From NCBI GenBank assembly GCA_030247855.1, contig JAPDRN010000125.1, forward strand, positions 1-64,000: a stretch of 64,000 nt of DNA, in the 5' to 3' direction. The position numbers were made by a program, and so were the translations under genes. Below, in pieces: positions 11,223-22,588 of this stretch. Every line of letters starts with the position of its first letter. Position 1 is the stretch's first letter. The DNA comes from Knufia peltigerae (lineage: Eukaryota; Ascomycota; Eurotiomycetes; Chaetothyriales; Trichomeriaceae). Under the pieces are notes generated by a model. The model ran no database searches. It saw only the letters and a list, made by a program, of their open reading frames with translations, and was not told where the DNA came from.

Positions 11223-12161
11223 TGCGGGCGACCATGCAGAAGTTTTTGAGGCTAGAATCAGATGCAAATCAGCCAGGAAAGCCGCTTTGGTGGAGGGGAA
11301 AGCATATACAGACCTTTTGAGACGAATAGAAGCACTTTTATACTCGCCAAACAACAAGAAGCAGGAGGTAAACGGATGAGAGGGTGAGGAACAAGGAAAC
11401 AAGAAAGTGAGACGAGTTGACTTGGATCTCAAACGGAGGGGGGTGGGTGGGGGAACCTTGGCGGTCGACAACGTTCACTGTTTCCATTCAATAGAAGGGC
11501 AAAAACGGGGTGTATTGGTGAATGTTGAGACCTCTAAGTGATTGCGGTTTCGTCGGGAGACGGCCACGTTTTACAAGCAAGCATACAGACCTCGTTGGGA
11601 CGGGAGCACGTTGCGGTTCCAAGGACAATGTGAAAGGGCCATTATACGATGGGTGGGATCGCAGTGTAGCTGATGTCGCAACACGTTTACCTTCAGTGCA
11701 CATCAAGTTCACACAAGAGGACACAGAGTCGCGATGGCTGTAGAGATACGCTGCCAGTATCGGCAACTTCAAAATTCGATATAGAGAACCATACTCCATA
11801 CCATATCGACAGAGAGCTGTGTATGGCTGTGCAGATGCCCGTGTGTACAACTGGGTGTCAGTATACGATAGATTTGGCTGGGACTCCCTTTGTAGAGATG
11901 ACACGTGTGTAGGATAGCGACCTTGTCACCATCGTGAACATGGGATGGTAAGAAGGAAAGGTGTGTTCCGCGATGACAAACGAGGCTTGAACATTCAGCC
12001 TTACTTTACTATCACGTGAGACGCCAAATATGTAAAGGGGGGTTCAAAGAAACTTTATTTAGCGCCTGCCAAAAGTCGATCGGATTGATTCACTTTAAAA
12101 TCACTTTTTGGGTTATACAAGTCTCACAAAAGATTTCTCTCGACCAGCACCAACACCAAAG
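11223..12161. other. Divergent intergenic region, RRM gene and ADE1
   Basis: 5' regions of the RRM gene (-) and SAICAR synthetase (+). Contains a variant of the composite module at 11981-12028. Small ORFs have no domain content. Confidence 0.5.
11981..12028. promoter_or_regulatory. Composite module C upstream of ADE1
   Basis: CGAGGCT(T)GA 11981-11990, TCAGCCT 11995-12001, TCACGTGA 12012-12019 and CGCCAAA (reverse of TTTGGCG) 12022-12028. Same words as modules A and B, in a different order and with the box inverted. It ends about 130 bp before the ADE1 start. Confidence 0.45.
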
Positions 12162-13161
12162 ATGGCTTTTGTAAAGGCCGACCTCGGCGACGCTCTGCCG
12201 CTCGTCGCCTCGGGCAAAGTGCGAGAACTGTACAATGTTGACTCGAAATCATTGCTTTTCGTGGCATCGGATAGAATATCTGCCTACGACGTTATCATGG
12301 AAAATGTGCGCTCTCTGTTGTTTACTGATTTGATCCTTGCTACTGCCAGCAGCTCACCGACTTTTTCTTTTCGCTGCTTTCTAGGGAATTCCAGACAAGG
12401 GACTCGTCCTCACGTTGATGACTGCACACTGGTTCCGCTACCTCCAGAAACAAATCCCAGACCTCAAGACACATTTCCTTTCTCTCGATCTACCCTCTGC
12501 CATCCCACAAGCCCAAGTATCGCGGCTCAAGGGCCGCAGCATGCACGTGCGGAAACTCAAGGTGTTTCCCCTGGAGGCCATCGTCAGAGGCTACATCACC
12601 GGCTCGGCGTGGTCTTCGTACAAGAAAACCGGTGAGGTGAATGGCAAGAAGATGCCCCAAGGTTTACAGGAGTCGCAAGAGTTCCCAGAGCCAATCTACA
12701 CCCCAAGCACAAAAGCCGAGCTAGGCCAACACGACGAAAACATCTCGACCGAGCAAGCGGCGCAGATTGTCGGGGAGAGGTACGCGCGGCGCATCGAAGA
12801 GCTTTCACTCAAGATCTACAAGACTGCGAGAGACTATGCCAAAGAGAAGGGTATCATCATTGCGGACACGAAATTCGAGTTTGGTTTGGACGAAGAGACG
12901 GACGAGGTCGTCCTCATAGATGAGGTGCTGACCCCGGACAGCTCGAGATTCTGGTCCAAGTCCACGTACAAGATCGGCCAAGGTCAAGACAGTTTCGACA
13001 AGCAGTTCCTTCGAGACTGGTTGACCAAGAACGGCTTGAAAGGCAAGGAGGGTGTCTCCATGCCGGAGGAAGTGGTCGAGGCGACTCGTGCCAAATACCT
13101 CGAAGCGTTCCAGATCCTCGTAGGCAAGTCGTTGCAGGAGGCTGTCCAAGAACTGCAATAA
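12162..13161 (+). CDS. ADE1: Phosphoribosylaminoimidazole-succinocarboxamide synthase (SAICAR synthetase)
   Basis: De novo purine synthesis: joins CAIR and aspartate with ATP to give SAICAR, in the cytosol. Two exons, 12162-12305 and 12385-13161; 306 aa, the same length as yeast Ade1. The N-terminal nucleotide-binding part shows SGKVRELYNVD and the SDRISAYDVIMEN block; the family signatures LEAIVRGYITGSAW (about 125-138) and a DTKFEFGLDEE...LIDEVLTPDSSRFW block (about 218-245) are intact. The intron (donor GTGCGC) splits the protein after VIMEN and is required, since translation otherwise stops. Start chosen at the ATG in a Kozak-like AAGATGG context; the upstream in-frame extension has no ATG. 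Confidence 0.96.
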
Positions 13162-13313
13162 TTTAAAAGTCTGTGCTGTTCAGGTCGTCCATTGCCAGCC
13201 CCCCAGACAGTGTAATATTACACGTGTTTGCGTCTTCAATTCGCAATGAATATTACTCCTTCCATGAGCAGTCCTTCTGCTTGTTTTTCTTATGCTCGGC
13301 TGGGCTTTTCAAA

Positions 13314-14244
13314 TCACCTCAGGCCCGACGTGTCGTGCGTGCCAACCTTGCCAAAGTGTGGCACTCTCTCGCGGAAACCCTTCTTCTCTTGTGGCAGATT
13401 TCTCTTCTCTTCCTCCCTTTGTGCCAACTTCTCGGCCGTCACTTCGCTCAGCCTGGCACTGCCCTGGTCGCCGTGCTCCCAACCGGTCCGCCCGTCGACC
13501 TGTCCCCGCTCGTTCAGGTTGGTGGCCCACAAGGCCGCCACGCCCAGCTCGAACGGGCCCGGTCGTCTGTCGATGAGGCCGATCCCGAAACTCTTCACCT
13601 TTTGCCGCAGCATTTCCGACTGCGGTTCCGTGACGACGCCGTGGTTCGTCCTCACGAACTCGTGCAGTTTGATCCAGACCGTCTCCCACCGCGCGGGGCT
13701 GTCCGGTCCTTCCGCACCCTTGTGGTATTTCGTGTACAGCCGGTGTTGGTGTATGTCCGACTCGACGATCGAGTCGGTCTGGATGTTGACAAAGTACTTC
13801 CTCCCGTCGCTCTTGACCCTCAGCGCCAGGTACATGTAAGAGTCCACGCTCCAGAACAGCTCGCCGAACAACGTCCGCCCTCGGTCTTGGTTCCGCCAGG
13901 CTGCGTAGCCCGTCCGGTTGACGTCGGGTCTGTCGGCAGGGAGTTTTGTAGATATGTTCCCACGGAACAGTGCATGCGCAGGTGTTTTGGTGGTGGGATC
14001 AGCAGGTTTTTGGAGGAGTTCGGCCGTCGAAAATCCTCCCACCGATCGGTCGGTCATCGTCTTCAGGGTCGTGATGGTTTCGGGGTCGGCGAAGTCGAAG
14101 ATGGGGTACGGCGTTACAGGTAGAGTCAATCCTTCGAGGTTGAGAGCTGTTTTACGATGGAGATCATTCCAGTCAATCTTCTTGTCTTCTCTTGCTTTTC
14201 AGCGTCCCCAGGTTTGTCTCACCAAATTTTGTAGCTCTAGCCAT
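13314..14244 (-). CDS. Complex I intermediate-associated protein 30 (CIA30) family; 5' end uncertain
   Basis: Mitochondrial NADH:ubiquinone oxidoreductase assembly factor of the NDUFAF1/CIA30 family. The main frame ends at stop 13314 and is open up to about 14200. It contains IDWNDLHRKTALNLEG, the TMTDRSVGGFST motif, an AAWRNQDRGRTLFGELFW block, a WETVWIKLHEF block and FGIGLIDRRPGPFELGV, all typical of the CIA30 beta-sandwich. No in-frame ATG precedes IDWNDL. The nearest candidate is ATG 14244-14242 (MARATKF), which would need a very short intron (about 37-41 nt, donor GTGAGA). A more distant first exon ending at a GTAAGG donor near 14288 is also possible. The internal frame is certain; the N-terminus is not. 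It is convergent with ADE1 and divergent from APC5. Confidence 0.82.
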
Positions 14245-14790
14245 CTCTTTTTGAGTATTCTTCCATATACTAGGCGCACAGCGCCTTACCGATGGGATGA
14301 ACATTGTGATGATCCCCGGGGGTGTTCGAGAGAGGATTCTGTTCGTCGGATCGTCTAGTCGTGTTGTACCTGAACAAGAAAATCTATGCTCCGTTGTAGT
14401 TCTTGACCTCTGCAACTCTGCTGTCGACCACTACTTGCTTCATCTTTGTGAACGCATGTCGCAGCTGAGATATGTTCGGCCACAAACCCTGCTGAAAGAT
14501 CAACGAATGCGGCGAAGTAGGACGTCACCGGTAGCAAACAAAATCCACCAATCAGGATTCCCGACACGGTCAAGAACACAGACAATCCACGCGAATCGAC
14601 ACATTAATTACTCTGTAATATGCACAACAGCATCAACACATCAACACCGCTCCGCCAAATAAACACAAATCGGGAAACAATGCGCAAATGTCTAGTAGGA
14701 TGGCTGATGTAAAAGTCAACAATCTCGACGACGACCTTCATCTGTGGATAAATTGCCGCTCCCAAAGTCTCTCATGACACCAACCACACT
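14245..14790. other. Divergent promoter region, CIA30 gene and APC5
   Basis: About 0.55 kb shared upstream region. A CGCCAAA word at 14651-14657 lies 134 bp upstream of APC5. No other strong motif or ORF. Confidence 0.45.
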
Positions 14791-17163
14791 ATGGGTCGAT
14801 TTCTTACCCCTGCAAAGATCACCCTGCTAGTACTGGCTTACCTCTACACCGAGGACGACGTGGTGCCGTCTTCGGCGGCCACAAACGTTTTGAGGTTTTT
14901 ACTCAAGAATGTCTTGCCGGCGGCGGACAAGGCTTCTTCTGGTACCACGTTGGCCTCCCAAGATCCCGACGAATTCTTGCCGGTATCAGTCTTTGAGTCC
15001 GAGCTGTCCTGTCATGACTCTGCCAGGCCGGGTCGGACACTGTACGACCTCCTCCTGAGACATCTATGGTCGATAAACTGCGCGCATAGTCTCGACGCGT
15101 TCATCACGAATTTGCCATGCCTTCTGGCCAAGACGAGAGAACAAATTCTTCGCGACCGTGAGCGGCGCGAACAACCACCACCACCGTCATCATCTGAAGA
15201 ACCGGAGGAGAACGTCCATGGCCGCATCCTGGGAACTTCGCCACTAGGGGCTTTCATCCGGCGCTGCCACCTCGAATACATCCGTCTCCAGTTTCAAGAC
15301 AGTATTGCTCTGTGGCAAGATTTCATTTCGTACCGTCTCCCAACTCGACAAGCCTTTGAAAAGAAACACCCTCTTGACTCGTCGACCTCCGGCCTGGATG
15401 CCAACCTGTCAGAAATGAACATCGACTCCTCTCATCCCATCGCCCGAATCATGTACGCGCGTCTTGCCGAGGGGAGGGAAGAAGAAGAAGAGAAACCGCC
15501 TCACTATCACGGTGTCTTCAGCATTCAGGACGTCGAGAAGCTCATGGAGTTTCAAGTCGCGGAAATGCAGCGATTAGGAAGCCGCCTTCCCAAGGGGATG
15601 AAGGCCCGTCTCCAAGAGATGGGCAAGTCTGGCGCGGTGGTTCCCAAACTGGGTCACTATCTGATCTTTCTGGATTCCTGGCGTGCCGGCAACTTCTCAT
15701 CTGCGCTGGACAATCTACATCGATACTTTGATTACGCCATGCAAAGTAGAGAACGAGGTTGTTATCAGTACGCCCTGTTGAACCTGGCCATCCTCCAAGC
15801 GGATTCGGGTTCCTACGCCGAAGCCCTTTCGGCCATGCAGGAGGCCATCGCCGTCGCCCGAGAGAACAAGGACGTCGCCTGCCTGAACTTTTGCATGAGT
15901 TGGGTGTACCACTTCGGCCGGTCGTTCCCGGGGGAGCGGAGGCACATTGCCACCGCCTCGGGCATCCTGGGCAACGAGGTCGAAGGGTTGGCATTCCTCA
16001 AGGCACGAGCGAGAGATGCCGAGATGTGGACCCTCCTGAGCACGTCGCTGCTGAGCGAGGCGAAGCTGGGCTTGCAGTACGGCGATAGTCTCGCCGTCGT
16101 GTTCGAGAACATCGCCAAGGCGAGTTATCTGAGCACCGTCAAGGCCGCCGATCAGAAGGCCATGGGACCGTTGATGCTCATGAGAAGCGCCGCGTACAGC
16201 CGCGCCGGCCTGACACACATGAGTTGGTGGGCCGGGCAGGCGTTTTTGCAGTCCTACGCCAAAGATGCACCTCTAGAAGACGTCCTCAAGTCCAAATGTC
16301 GCATGGCGGTGTTGCTGGTACACCGAGGACGGTACGACGAGGCCACGGAGGTGCTGAACAGTACCCCACCCGAGGTGCTGAAGGTGGTCAAGTACCAGAG
16401 ATACCTCACCGTCTATGCCGGCATGTTGAAGGCGAGAAGGCTGTTGCACCGGGAAGATCTCAACGCCGCCGAGCATTTGCTTGAACGGTTGAGGGGCCAG
16501 GGTGTGCCCGAAGCCGAGATGGCATTCAATTTGTTGCTGCTCGAGATCGATCTTTTGGTCCGGCAGGGCAACCTGACGAGGGCCCTGGACAAGGTCGAGG
16601 GCGTGGTAGGAAAACCCGACCGAGAAATCGGCGACATTTCGATACAGACGCAGCTGTTGAACCTGAAGGCGAGGATCCTGGCTGAAAGCGGCTTCCCACT
16701 GAAGGGATTCTCCCTGGTCATGCGGGCGTCCCAGATTGCGTTCCGAGGAAGGCTCATGCCGGCATTGTGGGAGTCGACCGGCCTCCTGGCGAACATCCTC
16801 AACGAGCTGCACGAGTTCAACGCGGCCGCCGACGTTTTGGTGTCCATCATCCCGCGGATTCTCGAGTTCCAGGACTGCCACATGGCAGCGCGGTCGTTTG
16901 GCCTCTTGGCCGACGCGAACATGGGCATGGCCGGGGCGGAAGAAGAGCAGTCCACGAGACAAAAGGAGTTCACCAGCAGAGCCGTCGAGAATATTGACCA
17001 CGCATATGAGCAATTCCGACGCGTGGAGGATCTAAAGGGCCAGTTGGAGATGCTAAAGAAAAAAGCCACAATCATGCATTGGCGAGGCGATTTAGTGTTG
17101 GCAAATGATACAGCCACACAGTATCTCGAGCTAACGAAGCAGTATAGGGCTCAGCGGGTCTGA
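14791..17163 (+). CDS. APC5: Anaphase-promoting complex subunit 5
   Basis: Scaffold subunit of the APC/C ubiquitin ligase, nuclear, acting in mitosis. One uninterrupted exon, 790 aa. The N-terminus RYL/RFLTPAKITLLVL with VVPSSAATNVLRFLL matches the Apc5 N-terminal domain. The central Apc5 signature is clear at about residues 295-380: FLDSWRAGNFSSALDNLHRYFDYAM followed by CYQYALLNLAILQADSGSYAEALSAMQEAIAVARENKD. The rest is a helical TPR-like array. An acidic patch EEEEEK (about 230-236) and a Pro/Ser run (about 130-137) are the only low-complexity parts. Its 3' end is 183 bp from COX13's stop codon. Confidence 0.92.
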   Translation: MGRFLTPAKITLLVLAYLYTEDDVVPSSAATNVLRFLLKNVLPAADKASSGTTLASQDPDEFLPVSVFESELSCHDSARPGRTLYDLLLRHLWSINCAHSLDAFITNLPCLLAKTREQILRDRERREQPPPPSSSEEPEENVHGRILGTSPLGAFIRRCHLEYIRLQFQDSIALWQDFISYRLPTRQAFEKKHPLDSSTSGLDANLSEMNIDSSHPIARIMYARLAEGREEEEEKPPHYHGVFSIQDVEKLMEFQVAEMQRLGSRLPKGMKARLQEMGKSGAVVPKLGHYLIFLDSWRAGNFSSALDNLHRYFDYAMQSRERGCYQYALLNLAILQADSGSYAEALSAMQEAIAVARENKDVACLNFCMSWVYHFGRSFPGERRHIATASGILGNEVEGLAFLKARARDAEMWTLLSTSLLSEAKLGLQYGDSLAVVFENIAKASYLSTVKAADQKAMGPLMLMRSAAYSRAGLTHMSWWAGQAFLQSYAKDAPLEDVLKSKCRMAVLLVHRGRYDEATEVLNSTPPEVLKVVKYQRYLTVYAGMLKARRLLHREDLNAAEHLLERLRGQGVPEAEMAFNLLLLEIDLLVRQGNLTRALDKVEGVVGKPDREIGDISIQTQLLNLKARILAESGFPLKGFSLVMRASQIAFRGRLMPALWESTGLLANILNELHEFNAAADVLVSIIPRILEFQDCHMAARSFGLLADANMGMAGAEEEQSTRQKEFTSRAVENIDHAYEQFRRVEDLKGQLEMLKKKATIMHWRGDLVLANDTATQYLELTKQYRAQRV

Positions 17164-17346
17164 TCTGGGTCATGGTCTGGGAACGAACAGTTATGCCCGT
17201 GAATGATGTAGGAACAAGGTAGATTGATCAAGCCATTTCAGCTGCAACGAACTTCGCTCTTTCTTGCTTTGAAGGACTCCATATGTACAGAATTGCCCCA
17301 GACTTCCCAACCAGCTCAAACTTGGCAACTTTGGCGTGCTTTACAT

Positions 17347-17958
17347 TTACTGTTGCTTGTCCTTGTTGTGGTAGTTGACGTTGTCGTTCCAGAAGAGGGT
17401 CTACGCCGGCATTGTTAGCATGTGTGTTTGACTCCAAGACTCTCATTCCCTGACCTTGTCACCGTCTCCCCAGAAGAAGTTCTTCATCCGGATGTTTTGA
17501 TATGGGTATTCGACACGCTCTTCCAAAGGCGGCAGGTGTTCCCAATGCTCCCAATGTTCATTCCACAGGTTCCAGGCGTTGATCGCTCCGAGGATCAGGC
17601 AAGGAGTAACGACGCTGCCAGAGTTAGTTTGTGCTTTTTGTGTGATTTTTCCCTTCCTCGGATTCATACTAGATTGCAAGTCTACGCCAGAGATCTGCAT
17701 CGAATCATTAGCCTCGAAGCCCCAAATGACCGTCCAAAAGCGACACTCACCACTCGTGGCAGCAGCATGGGCCTTCACTGCAGCTCGTTCTCTGTTGAAA
17801 GCATTGTCTTGGGCTCCGACCAACTTGCTTCCCGCTTGTCCTGGAGGGCTCGGATGGGTGCTGGCGAATCGTTGTTGAAGGCTGGACCGGAGAGTCTGTC
17901 GAGGGGCAAAGGCACGCATCTGCTGCGCAAAGCGCAGGCCAACACGTTGAAAGGACAT
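17347..17958 (-). CDS. COX13: Cytochrome c oxidase subunit VIa
   Basis: Small nuclear-encoded subunit of respiratory complex IV, mitochondrial inner membrane. Four exons on the minus strand: 17958-17751, 17694-17670, 17614-17455 and 17400-17347; 148 aa. The N-terminus is a basic presequence. The joined protein reads ...ATSG-DLWRRLAI-YVVTPCLILGAINAWNLW, giving one membrane helix. It is followed by the family block NEHWEHWEHLPPLEERVEYPYQNIRMKNFFWGDGDK and TLFWNDNVNYH. Exon 2 is only 25 nt; without it the conserved LW motif before the membrane helix is lost and the frame breaks. Divergent from the DUF3429 gene. Confidence 0.95.
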
Positions 17959-18370
17959 GGCGACTTGTGGTGAGTGGAGAGCGACTTTGCCGTGGAAGAC
18001 AACTGAGGTTGAAGTTCGTAGAGTCGTATGAGGGACGCAGTTGCAGGTTGGAGCTCAATTGCTTGGCTTGGCACCTGACGCCAGAACGTATCCTGAGTGA
18101 GTGTTTTGTAATGCGCCACGATGACCCGCCGAAAAGCGCCATATTACCGTGTAATGACATGCCATCACCTGATAAACTTCTGCGGAGCTTGGGCTCTAGC
18201 GCAGGGAATTGAGCTTCTCGTCGACTCGACTCACTTTCAATATTCTACAGTCCAGCGACCACGAAATCACTCTCCACTCCTTCAACACCTGGTACTGCAG
18301 CTGCATATCAGCTGGCTCTGGTCGGCTCGAGAATTTATACACGTTCCTCAGGAACCTTTCTCTCGCCATC
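17959..18370. promoter_or_regulatory. Shared divergent promoter of COX13 and DUF3429 gene
   Basis: 412 bp between two start codons of genes for mitochondrial inner-membrane proteins. No ORF of note. Co-regulation is an inference from the geometry. Confidence 0.5.
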
Positions 18371-19520
18371 ATGTCAGCTACCATGTTCCGCACAACCGCC
18401 GTCCGATCGATCCCGCGTTCCTTCCAAGCTCCAGCACCACGAGCAAATGTCTACAATCACATTCTCAGGGCATCCTTGAGAACTTCTGCTCGACCTACCA
18501 AGTCCGCTCGTGTCTTGTCCCTGACCGTCGCCCGACCCTTCCACACATCCCTCGTCAAATATGAAATGAAAGGTGCAGACAAGGCCGCGAGCTGGGAGTC
18601 TTCAGCAAAGCAATTCGAGGAGAACCTGGGCAAGCAAGTGTTGAAGCCTGCGCCAGGAGCTGTCAGCGCGTCTTCCTCTACCCGGGCTGTGGCTAGTGAG
18701 ACGACAGCAGAGCATGACGACGACGTAGACATGATGGAGGGCATCCGCGCCGATTTTGTGGGTTAACACCAGTGTATTGATAATGAAGTCGAGCTGATGT
18801 GAAATAGAAAACCATCAAGGAGACATTTAGCTTGGACGAGGTCCCGCGTCAAGCGCTCTACGTCGGTATGGCCGGTGTTTTGCCTTACCTCGCGACTTCC
18901 CTTACCACCGTGTATTTGTCGTTCGATATTCAGTACGCAGCAACGCACGGCCAAGGCTTCTTCCTGTCTGGCGAGACCGCTGAAGCTCTGTTGCACATCA
19001 TTGAGCCCATCCAGCTTGGCTATGGTGCTTCGGTAAGCCGTTATCTACTAGGTCAAGTCGCTGATAATGCATTACTGACATTCTGAAGATCATCTCCTTC
19101 CTCGGTGCCATTCACTGGGGTCTCGAATGGGCTGGCTTTGGTGGCTACAAGGGATACCCCCGTTACTCGATGGGTATCGTCGCTACCGCCGTGGCATGGC
19201 CGACTCTGCTCCTCCCAGCTGAGGTCGGTCTGATTGCCCAGTTCATGGCTTTCACCTTTTTGTACTACAACGATGCCCGAGCCGCGCACAATGGCTGGGC
19301 CCCCAAGTGGTACGGAACGTATCGATTCGTCCTGACCTTTGTCGTCGGTGCAAGTATCGTTGCGTCGTTGATTGGCCGTGGCCAAATTGCTGACCTGGTC
19401 ACTCGACCACCTGGACCCGCTGACCGAATGAGGGAACTCAGAAAGAAGCAGCTGGAAGAGATTGGCCCTGAGCCCGAAGGTGCTGAGGAAGAGGAAGGCG
19501 AGGATGAAGACGAAGAATAG
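18371..19520 (+). CDS. DUF3429 mitochondrial inner-membrane protein
   Basis: Three exons, 18371-18757, 18808-19032 and 19089-19520; 347 aa. The N-terminal about 60 residues are Arg/Ser-rich without acidic residues, a probable mitochondrial presequence. Residues about 145-300 hold the DUF3429 (TMEM69-like) domain with several hydrophobic helices: ALYVGMAGVLPYLATSL, IISFLGAIHWGLEW, a YPRYSMGIVATAVAWPTLLL block and FVLTFVVGASIVASLIG. The C-terminus is a highly acidic tail ending in a Glu/Asp run. Intron 1 removes an in-frame stop; both introns are phase 0. Function is not established for the family; the location is inferred. Confidence 0.88.
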
Positions 19521-20418
19521 AGAGTGAAAGAGACCGTAACAGGCTGTGGGAGCGACGACTCGACTTGAAACCACTGATTCTGAAAACAGCAGGATCGGCC
19601 AATTTTATGTACATACTCCGTATCCAGGCAGGAAATCGAAATCTTCCTTTTGTTTTGAGATATATGGCCCTATCTCAAGTGCTGTGTGATCTGTGGTCTC
19701 GAGCCGTTCAGCCACATCGCCGACCTCTTCTTACAGTGACAGCTTGTCGTGGTGAGGACGAGCAATGTACGAGTAGGACAGTTCTGGGACTCCGCCACGT
19801 TCTGGCTGGACGTATGTTCTGCCGTGTTACCCCTAATTGAAAAACGGTCTTTCAAGGTCTGTCGGTATAGGCTTGCGATTTCGAACGGGAGTCTTTGTGC
19901 TTCGGTACACAAACACCGAGAAGCAGTACCAAGAAAAGAGGGAATTTCGGGTTGCTACGAGTGTTTTAGGCGAGGGCTCGGTATTGCTGCTCGTACTCGT
20001 ACAAGTTTTGGTGGGTTGAGGCAACGCAATTGCATCATAGCGCGCGCGACATTGGAAAATGGTTCATTGCATCTCCCCGCACCGCCGCAGAACGAAGTGG
20101 ACGAGGAGAGATGCAACGAGCAAGAAGAAACGAAGGACCCTGGATCATGCATGATTGCAGTGTGGACATCCCACATCTTTCTCCAGCTGGATCTACTGTC
20201 AGGCAAACCCACCTACCGACCTAGGTTGGTAAAGAGAGATCTTGTATATTGCTCGGGTTCTGCCACATGCCAGGTTTGAATCTCCATGATCCTGCTTTGT
20301 TTCTCACTGTCTCTTCTACGAGATATACCTACCATACAATACGTCTTCGCGAAGTCCAACAGCTTCCCCCGATAGTTCCTCCATAACTGCATCAACCTGA
20401 GTACCCTCTGAAACCTCA
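19521..20418. other. Intergenic region upstream of glycerol kinase
   Basis: About 0.9 kb. Holds one copy of the 9-mer TACTCCGTA (19614-19622). A 176-codon frame at 19749-20279 lacks support and was not called. Confidence 0.5.
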
Positions 20419-22230
20419 ATGGTACGTTATACATACCTTTTACCTTGCCAAGTTCGTAGCTACTAGGTCGTTCTAACAGAATGCAAAGGCAGGAAAATCC
20501 TTCGTCGGTGCCATTGACAATGGCACCACCAGTACTCGGTTCCTCATCTTCGATCAGGCTGGTAACCCTGTGGCCGAACATCAAGCCGAGTTCAAGCAGA
20601 TGTACCCTCACTCTGGGTCGGTTCTCTCTTCTCCATTACAAGACATTCCGTCCTAATCTTTCGTCATAGCTGGCACGAACATGACCCTCTCGAGCTCGTT
20701 TCCTCAACCAGCGAATGTATAGACAAGGCCTGTGAAAAGTTCGAGGCAAAAGGATACTCTTTGTCCGACATAAAAGCCGTGGGAATAACCAACCAGAGAG
20801 AGACGACGTGCGTCTGGGATACCAAGACCGGCGAACCTCTGTACAACAGTATAGTCTGGACCGACACGCGCACGCATCGCATCGTGCACGAACTCAAAGC
20901 CCGCAAGGGCGCAGACCAGTTACAGCCCCTCTGCGGCTTGCCGTTGTCCACGTATCCGTCCTCGACGAAGCTTCTGTGGATGCTCCGCCACGTCGACAAG
21001 GTCAAGCAGGCCTACGAGGCAGGTCGCCTCGCATTCGGCACCGTCGACACGTGGCTCGTGTACAAGCTCAACGGCGGCCTGGACGCCAACGTCTTCGTCA
21101 CCGACGCCACCAACGCGAGCCGCACCATGTGGATGAACATCCACAAGCTAGAGTACGACGACAAGCTCATCTCCTTCTTTGGCCTCGACACCAAGACGCC
21201 GAAGCTGCACCTGCCGAAGATTGTGCCCTCGTCGAGTCCCGACGCCTACGGCAAATTGGCGAGCACCAAGCTCAAGGGGACCAAGATCGCAGGTTGTCTG
21301 GGTGATCAGTCCGCCGCCCTCGTCGGTCAGAACGGGTTCGTCCCCGGCCGTGCAAAGAACACCTACGGGACTGGCTGCTTCCTGCTGTACAACGTGGGCG
21401 AAAAGCCCGTCATCAGCACGCACGGCCTGTTGGCCACGGTCGCGTACGACTTCTCACCGCAGGGGCTCAAACCTGTGTACGCGCTGGAAGGATCCATCGC
21501 CGTCGCGGGCAGTAGTGTGCAGTTCTTGCGCGACAACCTGGGCTTCTTCCCCACGGCGCCCAAGGTCGGTGAGCTGGCGCAAACCGTCGACGACAACGGC
21601 GGCGTGGTGTTCGTCACGGCGTTCAGTGGACTTTTTGCGCCGTACTGGTACGACGACGTCAAGGGCACGATCTGGGGCCTCACCAGCTACACCCAAAAGG
21701 GTCACATTGCGAGGGCGACGCTGGAGGCGACGTGTTTCCAGACGAAGGCCATCCTGGACGCCATGGAAAAGGATGCCGGGGTGAAACTGCAGGAACTCGC
21801 CGTCGATGGTGGGATGAGCAATTCGGATTTGTGTATGCAGGTGAGTACCGTCGTTGCATTTACACGTGCGCGTTGCTCTCTTGACGTTCTTGTTTTCGTA
21901 CTTCTGTGGTGAGACTGAACCAGTGAGCTAATACCGGAACGATACGATCGACAGACCCAATCCGACATCATCCAAATCCCCGTCGACCGGCCAAAGATGC
22001 GAGAGACCACGGCGCTCGGGGCCGCCATCGCGGCAGGCTTCGCGGTCGGCGTGTGGAAGAACTTTGACGAACTGAAGGAGGTGAATTCCGAAGGTCGCTT
22101 CTTCTTCAAGCCCAAGATGAGCCAGGCGGCCAGTGACAAGATGTACAAACGGTGGACCAAGGCCGTGGAGATGAGCAAAGGTTGGGAAGACGACGAGGAC
22201 GAAGAGGAAGAGGAGCAACCCAAGTTGTAA
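20419..22230 (+). CDS. GUT1: Glycerol kinase
   Basis: ATP-dependent phosphorylation of glycerol to glycerol-3-phosphate, first step of glycerol use. Four coding exons: 20419-20421 (the ATG alone), 20480-20616, 20670-21840 and 21955-22230; 528 aa. FGGY-kinase features: the phosphate-binding AIDNGTTSTRF at the N-terminus, YPHSGWHEHDP, TNQRETT, the GCLGDQSAALVGQ block (about 285-297), GTGCFLLYN, and AVDGGMSNSDLCMQ...QSDIIQIPVDRP near the C-terminus. The start codon sits directly before a GTACGT donor, and the CTAACAG acceptor gives MNAKAGKSFVGAIDNG. The alternative is an ATG in another frame, which is wrong for the protein. The C-terminus is acidic and repetitive. Confidence 0.95.
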
Positions 22231-22588
22231 ATTCTATTTGGATAGTCTGTGCGTCTCGTGCCGTCTGTCCATCGCCCCCCGAGTCGACACCGCTTTCCCT
22301 TGCGGTCAGATTCCAGCGCTTGCTTTGGCTGTCAAGGTGGTATGGGAAGAGGAGGAGGTAAGCCATCGGCTAGAAGCCCAGCATGTAGAATGTCTCGATC
22401 AGAGAGATTTACGCTGTATTGGGTGTAAAAGATAGCGGCGATGACGATTTTCACCATGGCCTTTTCTTCTTGCTTGCAGGTACTCTTGAACCGCCGGTGT
22501 GCTTGTGTACATGGGACACGAAAAAGGTATCCTTGAAATGGTGTACCGGACGAATGGAATCCTCACACCAGGTTTTTTATTTTGCTAC
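22231..22588. other. Convergent intergenic region
   Basis: 3' flanks of glycerol kinase (+) and ERG27 (-); nothing else seen. Confidence 0.5.

Noticed and set aside
19749..20279. 176-codon plus-strand frame
   Set aside because: Composition is irregular, with no domain, no splice context and no homology I recognise; it probably arises by chance in spacer DNA.
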